Shown here: positions 1 through 12,200 of the stretch, in pieces
How the letters are laid out: each line of letters opens with the position of its first letter
Position numbering within the stretch: the stretch's first letter is position 1
NCBI GenBank assembly: GCA_039621445.1
Contig: CP154955.1
Coordinates: forward strand, 26,740,029 to 26,804,028
Reading direction: 5' to 3'
Source: Euglena gracilis
Lineage: Eukaryota; Euglenida; Euglenophyceae; Euglenales
Length of the DNA: 64,000 nt
Program-made: the position numbers and the translations under genes
Notes under the pieces: model-generated
What the model was told of the DNA's origin: nothing
Databases searched by the model: none
The model's input: the letters and a program-made list of their open reading frames with translations, nothing else

Positions 1-298
1 GTAACAAAACACGGTAGTTTTCCTTTGGTGCTTTGTGTCGCCAACAAATTACTACCTATGTGTAACATTTCAATGCACGGAGCATGCATCTTGTTGCATA
101 CCCTGTGCCTCGTGTCGGTAGCAAGGTCTACGTTTCCGGGGGATCCTGTTCTGTGGAGTCATACAGGGGGTTATGTTTGAAGAGAGTAGAAAGAAGATCT
201 GTCTTAAACCTGCCCTTAAACCTGCCCAGAGACTTTGTGGCTAGTTTTAGATGAAACAAACATTGGGGGGAAGAAGAACATTCTCTCAGTAATGAGAC
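1..298. other. No feature recognised
   Basis: Probably intron or 3' sequence of the T-x-T-x gene, following a GTCTCA donor at 298. No repeat, T-x-T coding or other signal is visible. Confidence 0.3.
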
Positions 299-3200
299 CA
301 GGCAAAGCAATAAGATGAATGAGTTGGACTTCTGGAAATGGAGGTGGTTTGGGTTGCTGTTGCGGATTCACTGCAAGTGGTGGTGGACGATGGAGTGAGT
401 GATGCTGTGCTGCTGAAAGAAGAGACATGGCAGGACACCCCCAGGTCGTCAAGGAATGTTGGGGAGGGGGGAGGCGGGGGAAAAGCAAGTTTGTGGGAAA
501 CTGCACTTCCTTTTGTGTCGGGAAAAAAAAGGAGTTCTTCCCGGGAGAGACGTCCCTCGCGGCATATACGCTTGTGCAACATGTGAGTGATGGTTGCCTG
601 GCCCTTCCGCCAGACCCTACCTGTTATGCACCCCCCAGCACAAAGCCCCCCCCCCCGGCTGTACCATTGGGGTGGGGGGGGGTAAATCCTCAGCAACGTC
701 CCTTGCAGGGCGTTGCTTAAAGACCCGGGGGGTCCAGCTCAGAGGCAGGAAAAGATGGGCTGGCTGGAAAAAGGCTGCTGGCTAACACCCCCCATGGAGC
801 TCCCCGGCTGGAACTGGACGGACCTGGGACACCAAAAAAAAATTGAAACTGCAAGAATTTCCAAAAGAATCCCTATTGTGCAAAAAAAATCGACCTTTTG
901 ACCCCCAAAACGTCCTGGACAGCATTCTTTTCGACCAATTTTCGCGCATTTCTGACCTATTTTGCCCATTTTGAATCTCATTGATGGGAGGGAGGGGGGT
1001 CCAGGGCTGGAAAAAGGCTGCTGGCTGGCTGGACCCCCGGGGGTGGGGTCAAGTTTTCTTAAGCAACCAACGCCCTGGTCCCTTGGCAGAGGACCCGGTG
1101 CGGCTGGTGGAGGAGGTGAGGGTGGCCGTGGCACTGGGGGAGGGACTGGCGGTCCGGCTGCGGGAGGAGGTCGCCGTCCGGCTGGCGGTGCCGGACGGCG
1201 ACCCGGTGCAGGTCCGCGACGGGCTGCCGGTGCCGGTGCCTGTCGGCGTCGCGGTGGCCGTCGGCACTGGGGTTGGGGTGGCGGTGGCCGAGCTCGTGGC
1301 AGACCTGAACATGCCAGGCTTTGGAATGCAAAAAAAAAAAATGGCCACAGGCATGAAGCAAAATGGCCAAAAAAAATTCTCTGGTGCCTTTGCTGTCCCA
1401 CCAGCATTTTTTTAAGAGGGCATCTGCATGGGTGTGTTCGTTTGGTCGTGATGGCCGACAAAAGTTAATTGCTAGATGGAAGGATGGATGGAAAGACTGA
1501 CAGACTATTACCCGCCCCCCCCCCTTGTCCACCGACCGGGTTCCTGCAACCCCCGACCAGGGGGGGTGGTCGTACACACCCCACAACCTGCAACCCCCGA
1601 CCGGGGGGTGGTCGTACCACTAGGGGCCAAAACAAAACCAAAAGCCAAAAAAGGTGCAATTTCATAACGGTAATATTTCTCCCCATTAGGTGAGGGACCA
1701 ATGCCATCACTACACTCAAACAAAACAGGACTCCCCGGAGGGAACATGACGAACACTCAATGGACAGGAAACACGGGAAAAAAGCTGGTCAAGAAGCACA
1801 TGAGAGGAAAAATTTACACGGTACATCAGGTAGATAGATAGATAGACAGATAGATCGACAGACCAGATAGAGAGACCTTGACGGAAAAGCCTTGCTATGA
1901 AGAAGACAGATTTGTGGCCAAGAAACCTGACATGGATAACTCCTGGAAAATTGACTTGACCGTTCAGGATTTAAGCCAATATTCCAACTTATATCTTTCA
2001 ATTCGCTTTCCATCCTCCTTGCAAAAAAAAATTCAAAATGCTCAAAATTTTGAGGACTTCTGCCAAATACGTGACAAGAGTACATGTTTTCAACAAAAAA
2101 GTGTGTCCAAAGATCTGCTTCATTTTCATATGCCAGAAAATATAACTGACCGAGAAATTGACTCATAAATTCTTCTTTCAGTCATATATCAACTGTCCAA
2201 CGTCCAAAAAATAAGATTGGTTGTCATCAACCCTCAAAACAAAACGCTGGGCAGAAAATAACAACACAAGAAAATATCACCCATCTGAACATGCCCATTC
2301 CCTTTAAGAAAGTGTGGCAAGCACAGCAACGCACACCCCGTCCTGGTGGGGGTGAGGGTCGCGGTGGGGGTGGGGCTGCCACTCGAGGTGGGCGGGGCGG
2401 TGGGCGAGGGCGACGCCGTCCCGCTGCCCGTGGCCGTCGGGCTGCCGCTGCGGGTCGGCGAGCCCGAGGCGGAGGGGGACGCCGTGGTGGAGGCCGTGCC
2501 GCTGAGAGTCCCCGAGGCGGTCTGGGACGGCGTGCATGAGACGGTGGCCGTGGCGGTGCCACTGGGGGTGGCCGACGGCGTCCCGGACCTGGTGCAGCGG
2601 AGCGGGGGCAGAGGTGGAAGCGGCGGGGGGGGGGGGGGTCGTTGTTGCACACAACACACCCCACAAGCGATAATGCAGGCCAGGGGCAGGCCACTTATGG
2701 GCTGTACCCCAAAGAAGTTGGCTTAATCAGTTGGCGAGTGCAGAGGTAAACCCCCCCCAAAAATAAGACCCAGGTTTTATTTTTGGGTCCGTTGCTGGAA
2801 GCCTCCAGGGGGGGGGGTCTTATTTTTTGGGGGGGGTTAAAGGCCAGATTGGCGGACCTGAAAGAAAACTGCCTGGGGGTCGGAGACGGCCTGAACCTGC
2901 TAAACATGTGGCAATTGTATTCCATCACAAACCAAAAATACCAAGTACCGCAGACTGCTCAATTAAGCGCTTAAAAACTGTTTGCACCCGCCGCTATTTT
3001 CTCCCAAAGCTTGCCAAAAGGCTAAACCTTTGGTGTTGCTCAGTTGGTGGGCAAGGAGGTCAACTCCCAATGAACAGTACGTTCCAAATTGGCAATTACT
3101 GGGCAGGATGACAAGGCAGGGATTGGCGCTTATCCATAGTTGGGGGGGGGTTATATTCTTATCCGTAGTTATCCATACGTATCTGTAGTTGCAAAAGCGC

Positions 3201-6200
3201 CCATATCGACTGGGCCAACCATCCAAAGGGTTGAAATGAAATGTAATTGGAGAGACAAATTGATTGTACTAAAACCTCTAAAAAAGAATATGGCGTGCAC
3301 GCACATCCAATACATGCAAATGTACACGGATGTATGATACCCCTCTGGTCCCCCCCTTTGCCAAGAGTCCTCGTGGTGAATGTTTTTCAGCCCAATGTAA
3401 AAGGCTGGGCCAATTTTTTTTGCAACAAAAAAATCAATCCAAAATGTTGCTTTGGGCAAAAATCTGTCAGAATTGTTAAATTTTCAGGCTCACAGTGACA
3501 GAAAGAAAAATTTGGCCTTCTTTGGGGGGTAAACCCCAGGATCCGTCCAGACCACACACAATAGTCACATTTTTGTGTTTGTGGGCCAATGTCCTAGGTC
3601 TGACGGGTAAAAAATAAACATTAAACTCTCTCTATTTTTTCATAAGCCTGTCTTCTCGCCAGTAATTTGACGAAGAGGGAAGAACCCGGTTGGCGTCCTG
3701 GTTTGGGTCGAGGTGGCACTGGTTGTGGCGGACGCTGAGGCGGTTGCGGTTGGGCTTCCCGTCACTGTCGCCGTCGTGCTGTCGGTGGCGCTGGGGCTCA
3801 ATGTCCGGGTCGGGGACGTCGTTTGAGTGCGCGTCCCTGTGGCTGAGCTGCGGGTACACAAACAGTGCAAAGAGCAGGGAGTTGTGAGGGCCATCGCCAC
3901 TTTGCAATAAGGGGGGAAAGAATGAGCTGCTCCCCATCCGCTGTTGCGCTGACTGAAAAAGATCAGACCCGCAGTGGGCAAAAAAATGTTCTCAAAGAAG
4001 CAGCAAACAAGTCAAAAAGACCACAGGATGCGGATTTTTTTCCATGTGTTCAGCAATGACAAAATGAATCTCCAGCAAATAATATTATCTGTTATCTGTT
4101 TACCATCCAGAATCTGGTATTATGCAGCTGCCTTTCTTCAAACAGAAGGTTAAGCACAACCCTTGATTTTAAACGTGAAGGTCGTGTTTTTTCTGATAAC
4201 CACGGTGCACAGTGACCCACGTTGAGGAAGCATAGGCGCACCCCGTCCTGGGGGGGGGGAGCGTGGGGGGGGGGGTGGGGCTGCCACTCGAGGTGGGCGG
4301 GGCGGTGGGCGAGGGCGACGCCGTCCCGCTGCCCGTGGCCGTCGGGCTGCCGCTGCGGGTCGGCGAGCCCGAGGCGGAGGGGGACGCCGTGGTGGAGGCC
4401 GTGCCGCTGAGAGTCCCCGAGGCGGTCTGGGACAGCGTGCATGAGACGGTGGCCGTGGCGGTGCCGCTGGGGGTGGCCGACAGCGTCCCGGACCTGGTGC
4501 AGCGGAGCGGGGGCAGAGGTGGAAGGCCAATGGGCTACCCAAATGCTCCGTTTCGGAAACAACAGGTGCTTGGGCAGACCTCAGCGGCCTTCAATGCCTG
4601 TAGAATTATGCTCCATGGGATAAGGAATTTTTTTGAGTAAAATACCATCAAATCGAGATTGGAAAACGATGTTTGAGGAAATGCAAAACCGGAAAGGAAA
4701 ACGAAAACAACAGACTATGTACCACGTCCTTGGGGAACGACCAAAAACAGGGATAAAAAATTCAATAAAAATGCGGAAAAAATGCGAAAAAAACGTCCGT
4801 TAGAAACCCCTTTGAACAATTTAAAATTTTACAAGGGAAGTGTTGTCTAACATGTATATATGTATATGTGTGTGTGTATGTGTGTGTGTGTATATATATA
4901 TATACATACACATATGTGTGTATGTATGTATGTGTGTATGTATGTATTTATGTATGTATGTATGTATGTATGTATGTATGTATGTATGTATGTATGTATG
5001 TATGTATGTATGTATGTATGTATGTATGTATGTATGTATGTATGTATGTATGTATGTATGTATGTATGTATGTACGTACGTACGTACGTACGTACGTACG
5101 TACGTACGTACATACATACATACGTACGTACGTACGTACGTACGTACGTACGTACGTATGTATGTACGTACGTACGTACGTATGTATGTATGTATGTATG
5201 TATGTATGTATGTACAAAAAAAAATCACAAAAACATTCACAAAACACTGGTGGCTCTATGGAAAAAAATAATGAAAAAAAACAGCACATAAAGAAAAAGG
5301 AGAATCTTACTTGGTTGCAGGAAAAAATCAAAATGCAAGAAAAATGCAACGGAAGGTTATTATGAATGTGATTTCATGAAATGCGACAATGCACTAATGG
5401 TGCATGTTCTTGTGGAATTTGAAGAAAATTGAGGAGAATGAGCCCTCAAATCCCATTAACCCCTGTGGTCAATAACCCCTCCACACCCGACAAAAAATGG
5501 ATGCCCTTCTGCAGCAGAAGACACCTTCAACTTTTGCACATCTCCCCAACTTTCTGAATAAAGCAAAGAGGATTGCAGAGGACAGACACCCCGTCGGTGT
5601 CGGCGTCCGTGTCCCGGTGCTGGTGGCGCTGGTCGACGCCGAGGACGTGCTGGAAGAGCTGGCCGAGGACGTCCCCGTCTGGCTGCCGGTCTCGCTGGGG
5701 CTGAGGGCAGAGTTTGACCCCAAAGCCAGGGAAGGGGGGGAGGTTGTTTTAAGGGATACTTTGAACCAGTTTTTTTTTGGTCCGGGGGATGTTGGCCCCC
5801 ATTCACCCACCCACCCCTAGGGGTGGGGGGGGGGGCTCAGGGAAAACCACTTTTGGGGGGTGAAGTTCGGTTACAAAAGCTCTTTGGCTCTTCGCGCCGA
5901 AAACAAAAACAAAACCCCCTCGAGGGGAACCGCTTGATTCAACCCCTCACTCCCCCGGTGGGTGCCAGACCAGGGTTCAATACAAGGGAGGGCAAATGGG
6001 GGGGGTCGGACCCATACCGACCCCCACAGGGTCACTTCCATTCTTCCAAAAACCAGTCACTGACTTTATTCCAGAAAACCAGTCAGTCACTACGCCCCCC
6101 CCCCGGGGGGTCGGTCACTCTGGAATCCAAGAGAAATTTGAATGTGAAAAAAATGTGGGGGAAAAAAAGACCAAAAATTTTCCGGTGCCTTCGGTGCCAG

Positions 6201-9200
6201 GTCACTTTTGTGGTTTTTTTTTTGCTGCTCCCCAAGGGGGAAGGGGTCTGGGCCAAAAAAACACTCAGTCACTCCGAAAAAACCAGCCACCCTCCCCGGA
6301 GGGGGGGGGTCGGCCAGTGACCAATGATTGTATGGTTGAACCCCCCACTTGGGGTGGAGGGGAGACCACGTACGCGGAAAAAAACGAAACAGCCAAAATG
6401 AAAGAGTTTTTCCCACCAAAATCGACCCTGACCACCATTTTGGGAAGTCTTTGGACAAAGCTTTGTCAAAACTGCTGAGAATTTTGGCGAAAACCGCCGT
6501 AAGGAAAATTTTTCACCTTGGGGGAGCCCAGGAACCCCCTGGGGTTGGTCCAGACTCCTGTTGCAGGTGGGAGTCTTGAACCCCTACTCCAACCCGCAGT
6601 CGCGACAGCCTCCTTGTATCGAACCACGGCAGCAACCTTGCAAAAATATCGGCTTTGGACACTGTGGATCGTTTAAAACACGTTTTCGTGGGTTTGGGGT
6701 TGGGGCAACGTGGTTAAATATCTCCTCCAACTTTCTGTACAACGTCCTTATTGAACGGTAGTTGTTGTTTTTTTGGAAAACCAGGCAGTACCAAACCCTC
6801 TGGTTTTGCCAGCCCCCCGGGGGTCATTTCCACTCTTCCAAAACCAGTGGTCGTCGGAACCACTTAAACCATTGGCCCACCCCCCCTCTCATGGGGCCGG
6901 TAAAAAATGTATAGACTTGCAGAAAAATGACTGCTGAGAGTGCTATCTGAAAGATCAGACACGTGTGGAGAATGCAAATGCAAAAAAAAGAGGACACTCC
7001 TTACCTGCGGAGTAGAAAAGCAAACACGGCGGAAACACAACCATTGTTAACATGAGGAGTTCGCTCGATATCAAAGCCTGGCAGGGGCTTTGGGTAAGGG
7101 GCTTTGTTGGGGTCGCGGTGTACGACAGCGTGGCGGTTGGTGTGCGGGTGGGGACCGGGGTGCGGGTGGCGGAGGGGGAGGCGGTGGCGGTGCCGGAGGC
7201 GCTGGGGCTATGGGTCGGGGTGGACGTGGTGGTCAGAGTCGCTGTCGGGCTGCCTGTCGCCGTAGGGACCGCCGTAGGCTGGAAGGCACAGGGAGAGGAG
7301 GTTGTGAAGGAACCCCGGGGGAAAGAGCCAGCCAGGCAGCTGGAACAATGGTCGGCTTGAACCTTGGACTTGGGGGGGTGAGGGTCACCATTTTTCAAAA
7401 AAAAGAATGATTTTGGGAAGGATATATATATTTTTTGGCTGAGGCCCTATTGGATGAAACATCAGGCTGCTGGCGAGAAAAAAGGAGTCGCCTAAATTTA
7501 CATAACGAGGGCGTTTTTTTGATTCCGGGGGGAGAGGAGTTCGGGGGAACCATTTTGGGGGGCGTCAAATTTGGGTCCAAGAAAATTCTTGCTGCTTCGC
7601 GCCGAGAAAAACCAAAAATGGCCAAAACCCAGGCAGGAGACCCCCAGAACCCTTGGGGATACCCCGGGCGGAGAGGGGGACCTACCCACCCCCCACCCCC
7701 CCCCTGTGTGCACTGTGGCTGTTTTTTTGGTGCCTTTTATCCCTTCTTCTGGCCTGGCGCTGTTATTCGCCTCTGGCTCATTTTGTCTGTGTACGTGGAG
7801 GACCCCCCCCCTGTGAGGTCCAACTCTATAAAAAAAATCCCTGACTGGAAACCCCCTTTAAATCTTAAGAAAACACGAGGAGAGGTGAGGGAGGCATTGC
7901 TGGAACTCAGACATATTCACATGCATGGGCCATATTCACATGCAGCACAAAGCACACCGTTGCGGTACTGGAGGGGGACACAGTCGGGGTGCACGTGGGC
8001 ACCGCCGTCCAGGTTACAGAGGTGGTGGCGGTGCCGGAAGGGGTGCCGGTGGGGAGAGGGGTGGCAGTAGTGGTGGGGCTGATGGACCCCGTCCTGGTCA
8101 CACTGTGGGACACTGTGGCGCTGGGGGACGGTGTTATAGTGGCGGTGCCTGTGGGGGTTTCATTCGGGAGAACGTGTGCCAGTTGATGCCCACGAAACTG
8201 AATTGCAACACCAGCTGAACTGTGCAAAAAGGAGGCGAAAAGCATTGCTGCTCGCTGGTGGCACTGGAGATCAGCATTGTGGGTTTGGGGCAACGTGGTG
8301 AAATTGATCCGACTTTTCGAAAACCGTCCTTGTTGAACTGTCAGAATCACTTTCAATGGCCGACCTCCCTTCCCAGGGGGGGGACTGGTTTTTTGGAGTG
8401 GGTGGTTTTTGGCCCAAACCCAAGGGGGTTGTGACTATCTGGTTTTCAAAAAAAAAAAAGCGACCACTGGTTTTTGGAAGAGTGGAACTGACCATGGGCC
8501 ATTTCCATCACGGGAGAAACAACTGTATGGCCAGAATGGCACTGACACAAAAATGACTGCTGGGAATGCCAGCTGAAAGATCAAACACACGTGGAGAATG
8601 CCACCTGTAAAAAAAAAACGGACACTCCTTACCTCCGGAGCAGAGAAGCATTTACAAAGCCGCGGCATGCCTGTGGCGGTTGAGGAAGGGGTATTGGTGG
8701 AGGTGCCACTGCCGGTGGCCGTCGGCGTCGGAGTCCTGGTGGGCACGACGGTGAGGGTGCTGGACATGGTCCCTGCCGGAGTTCTTTTTCATTCTCCCAT
8801 GAAAGGGACAGGGCCTATACTAAGGCTTGGCGCTGGATCACGTTGGCTCGACAACAGACTGTAAAGCACAATGATGCGAGTCATCATCAGACAGGCATGT
8901 TGATGAGAGCGTCGTTGAAAGGAATGTTTATATTGAATCGTTGTTAAAGCCCCAGTGCTCCTGGGCGAAAGAAATGTCGCTGTGATGCTACTTTCTGAAT
9001 ATTTTAAAAAATGAATTGTTGTTGAGATGAGAAAACACAAAATAAAGCAATACAGTGATCCCACAAAGCCATGCTTGCTTGTTAAAAAAAAAGAGAGAAG
9101 GGGCAATTTATAGGCATCATAGATTGCACATGACTTTGACTTTCATGTGACTTACACTTTTCGACAGAATTTACCCATCTGATAATGACAGAAGAAAAGT

Positions 9201-12200
9201 TTTTGGTTGGAAACACCAAATTGGCAAGGTTGGCAACAACAAAATAAAACATTTAAAAACAATAAACCAATAAATAAGCACATCCTTCAAGGGAAAAAAG
9301 ACTGGACGTTTTTGGCTAGCGATTCAGACATAAATGACATGAGGTGACAGAAGAAGAAGAACGAAAAAATAATCATTCTGGAATCGAAGGGAATAATAAA
9401 GACGTCCAACTTTCTTGAGGTCCTTTTGAGACCCTCAAAAGCTCATGACTTCCTGCCAGGCATTTGCTTAAGAACCCCGTGGGGGGGGTACTGGCTAGCC
9501 AATCGCCTAGACACTGGAAAAAATGGACTAGCTAGACCCCCCCGGGGGGGGGGGGTCCGAGGTCCCCCGAACTGGAAAAAAAAATTTCCTCCGGCGCTGC
9601 GCGCCGAGGACAAATGAGGTTTTAATAGGTTTTTGGCTGAAAAGGTTCCCAAAAAATGGCCAAACCGGGCATTTGGGGCCATTTTTGGGGGCCCAAAATT
9701 TTTTTTCCCACTAGCTAGCCCTGCTAGCAGACCCCCTCCGGGGGGTCTGCGAGAAATCCCACTGGCCAAATTTGGACAAGCTGCAGTCCAGCCCCCCCCC
9801 CCCCGGGGGGGGGGTACTGCAATCCCTTAAGCAAATGCCTGCTTCCTGCTGGGCAGACTGAAGGACAATTTAAAAGAAATCGGCATTTGGCGTCCTAAAA
9901 AGAACCCAGAACCTTGATTCTGTACTGGTGGCCGTGGGGGTGGGGGTCCGTGTGGGCTGTAGGGTGGCGGTGTGGGTCTGGGTGGTGGTTGCCGTCGCGG
10001 TGTGAGTCGGGAGAGGTGTCAATGTGGCGGTTGCAGATGCGGAGACAGTTGGTGCCCTGCCTTGCAATGGTGCAAACTGAACCACTGCAAGCACATCAGG
10101 GGCTACACATCAGGGTCCCATGGCCGGCTGGAAAGAGGTGCTGACAGGAATGAAAGCTGCTGGCTGGAGGTACCTGGGGGTACTGGGGGGGGGGGGCAGG
10201 GGGCCAGGGGGCCAGCTGCCTGGCAGCTGGACCTGGGCAGTGCACAAAAACTGACAAAAAACAGGCCCAAGTCCAAATGGGTTTGAACCTTTCAGCCAAA
10301 GCTTTTCAGCAGAAAGCGTAAAAAACCCTCGAGACAACAATTGTTTTCCGGTCCGTCCCGGCTTCCCCAACCCCGTCTCAACACATTGCTGGGGAGGGGG
10401 GGGTCTGCAGCCTGGCTGGGAGCTGCTGGAACTCCCTAACCCCAGCCCTGACCCTCACCGTTTTGGAAAATGGCTGGAGATTGCTGTCAATATGTTTCAC
10501 ACCCTGGTTCTCATGTCAATGAACGTTGCGGTCAAATGAATCCAAAGAAAAGCGGGTGCGGAGTCTGAGTAGGCAATGCAGTGAGGGTGGTGGTTTGGCT
10601 GGCAGTCCCGCTGGCCGTTGCAGAACTGCAGAGCAAGGAAACACAAAAGTGAAAGAAAAAAACCACCATGGGCTTGGTATTCTTGGTCATGATATATGGT
10701 TGCCGACCTTGTTTACCTTGTTTAGATTTTGTGGCCCCCGTATCTCCTGACCACAAAATACACCGTCAACTACAACTGCCACTTAAACATTTTTTTTAAA
10801 AAAGAAACATCTTGGTCCTGTTGTTCGAAAAATATTTGTTCCGACAAAATTTCACACACATCTTCATCCTCGGCTTGCTCCCAAACTGAAAATCCTTTCG
10901 GTTTTGTGGTGGGATGTCCCCCTATTCCCCCTTCCTTGCACTGGATTGGTGTTGTGCTATGTCATCCTCGGTGCCTGGAAGAAGCTGAAAGAACCCTCAA
11001 TTTTGGAGCAATTCCAAAAAAATGTCGCATTCTGCACTTTTTACAAATTTCAAGATTGGAAACTACAGGGGAAAAAACCAGTTCTTTCGCCAACATAACA
11101 GCCGCTGAACTCTGTTCGTTCCAATATTGTTCAAAAGCACTTTTGAATGAGTATTTTTGTTCTTATGTTGCCTTCACTGTGCTACGAAATTTCGGGAAAT
11201 TTCAAAAAAAATCAATTATTTGTATGTACATTAAAAAATGTGTCAAAGAACGTGTTTTTGCACCCTGTTTGAACTTGAAACATGCAATAACCCAAAAAGA
11301 ATTAGGAAACAAGGTTTTATTTGCAATGGGAAAAAAAGCTTGCAAATGGGGGGAAAAAACAGAACTTTCTTTTCACACATACTCATTCTTAGAGTTTTTG
11401 AGGTGTGCATCTGGGGGTGAGGAAAAATAGTTAAAAATTAATAATTTAAATGAATTTAAAAGTTTAAAAAAAGCAAATAACTTTTATATTCCAAAAATTT
11501 TGAAATAAAAACACAAATTGATTCATCTTCTCCTTCTGTGTCTTTTTGGGGCTTTTTTAAGGATTTTTTCATTTGGAAAGCATTTCAAATGTTTGATGCG
11601 CTCGCAAAAAAAAATTGTGACTGAAAAATAATTCTGGAGTGTGGATGAAAATAAACAAATTTCAAATTCCCATAATAATTGAACTTCATGGTACATAAAA
11701 GCCTTTTTCTCTGTTCAAAAAAAGAAAACCTCTCTCAATCCCTCCAGATTTCGTCCCAGAGAGAAAGAACAAGAAATCTGAGGGAAAAAATTGAAGCATT
11801 GATGATTTTTTCCCCACAAAACATGAGCCCGTGGAAAAACAAAAAAAAGACCCCCACACCCCTTCTTAACCAAAAGCCAAATTGCAAAAAAAAAAAATGT
11901 TTCCACCGCTTCCCACTGCAGATTCTAAAACTAATGCATTTTCCTTGATAACCTCGGTGAGTTTATCTCCCACTCCAACACAAGTGCCGTAAAACCAGAG
12001 GCCTCACCTTGACCCCTGAATCCTATGCGTGGTCCACCCCATCTGGGCAAAAGGCGCACTGTGGGGATTGACCACCTCGCCTGGAAAATTGACAGCATTG
12101 ATCCCCACCATTGGTCAAGCTGTCCCTGCCCAGTTGAAAATGCAATGTCTCAGCACACTTCAACACGACAAAATCATCCATGTTTGGGTGCTCTCAATTT

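Noticed and set aside
981-1415. Plus-strand Val/Ala/Gly-rich frames opposite the T-x-T exons (also at 2346, 4263, 7052, 14488)
   Set aside because: Minus-strand readings have consistent acceptors, donors and matching phases across about 19 exons; the plus-strand frames do not.
4840-5365. Several 130-165-codon Tyr-rich ORFs
   Set aside because: Products of the TATG/TACG microsatellite.
10729-11430. 233-codon ORF
   Set aside because: No motif, no start or splice context, lies in an AT-rich intron where long frames occur by chance.
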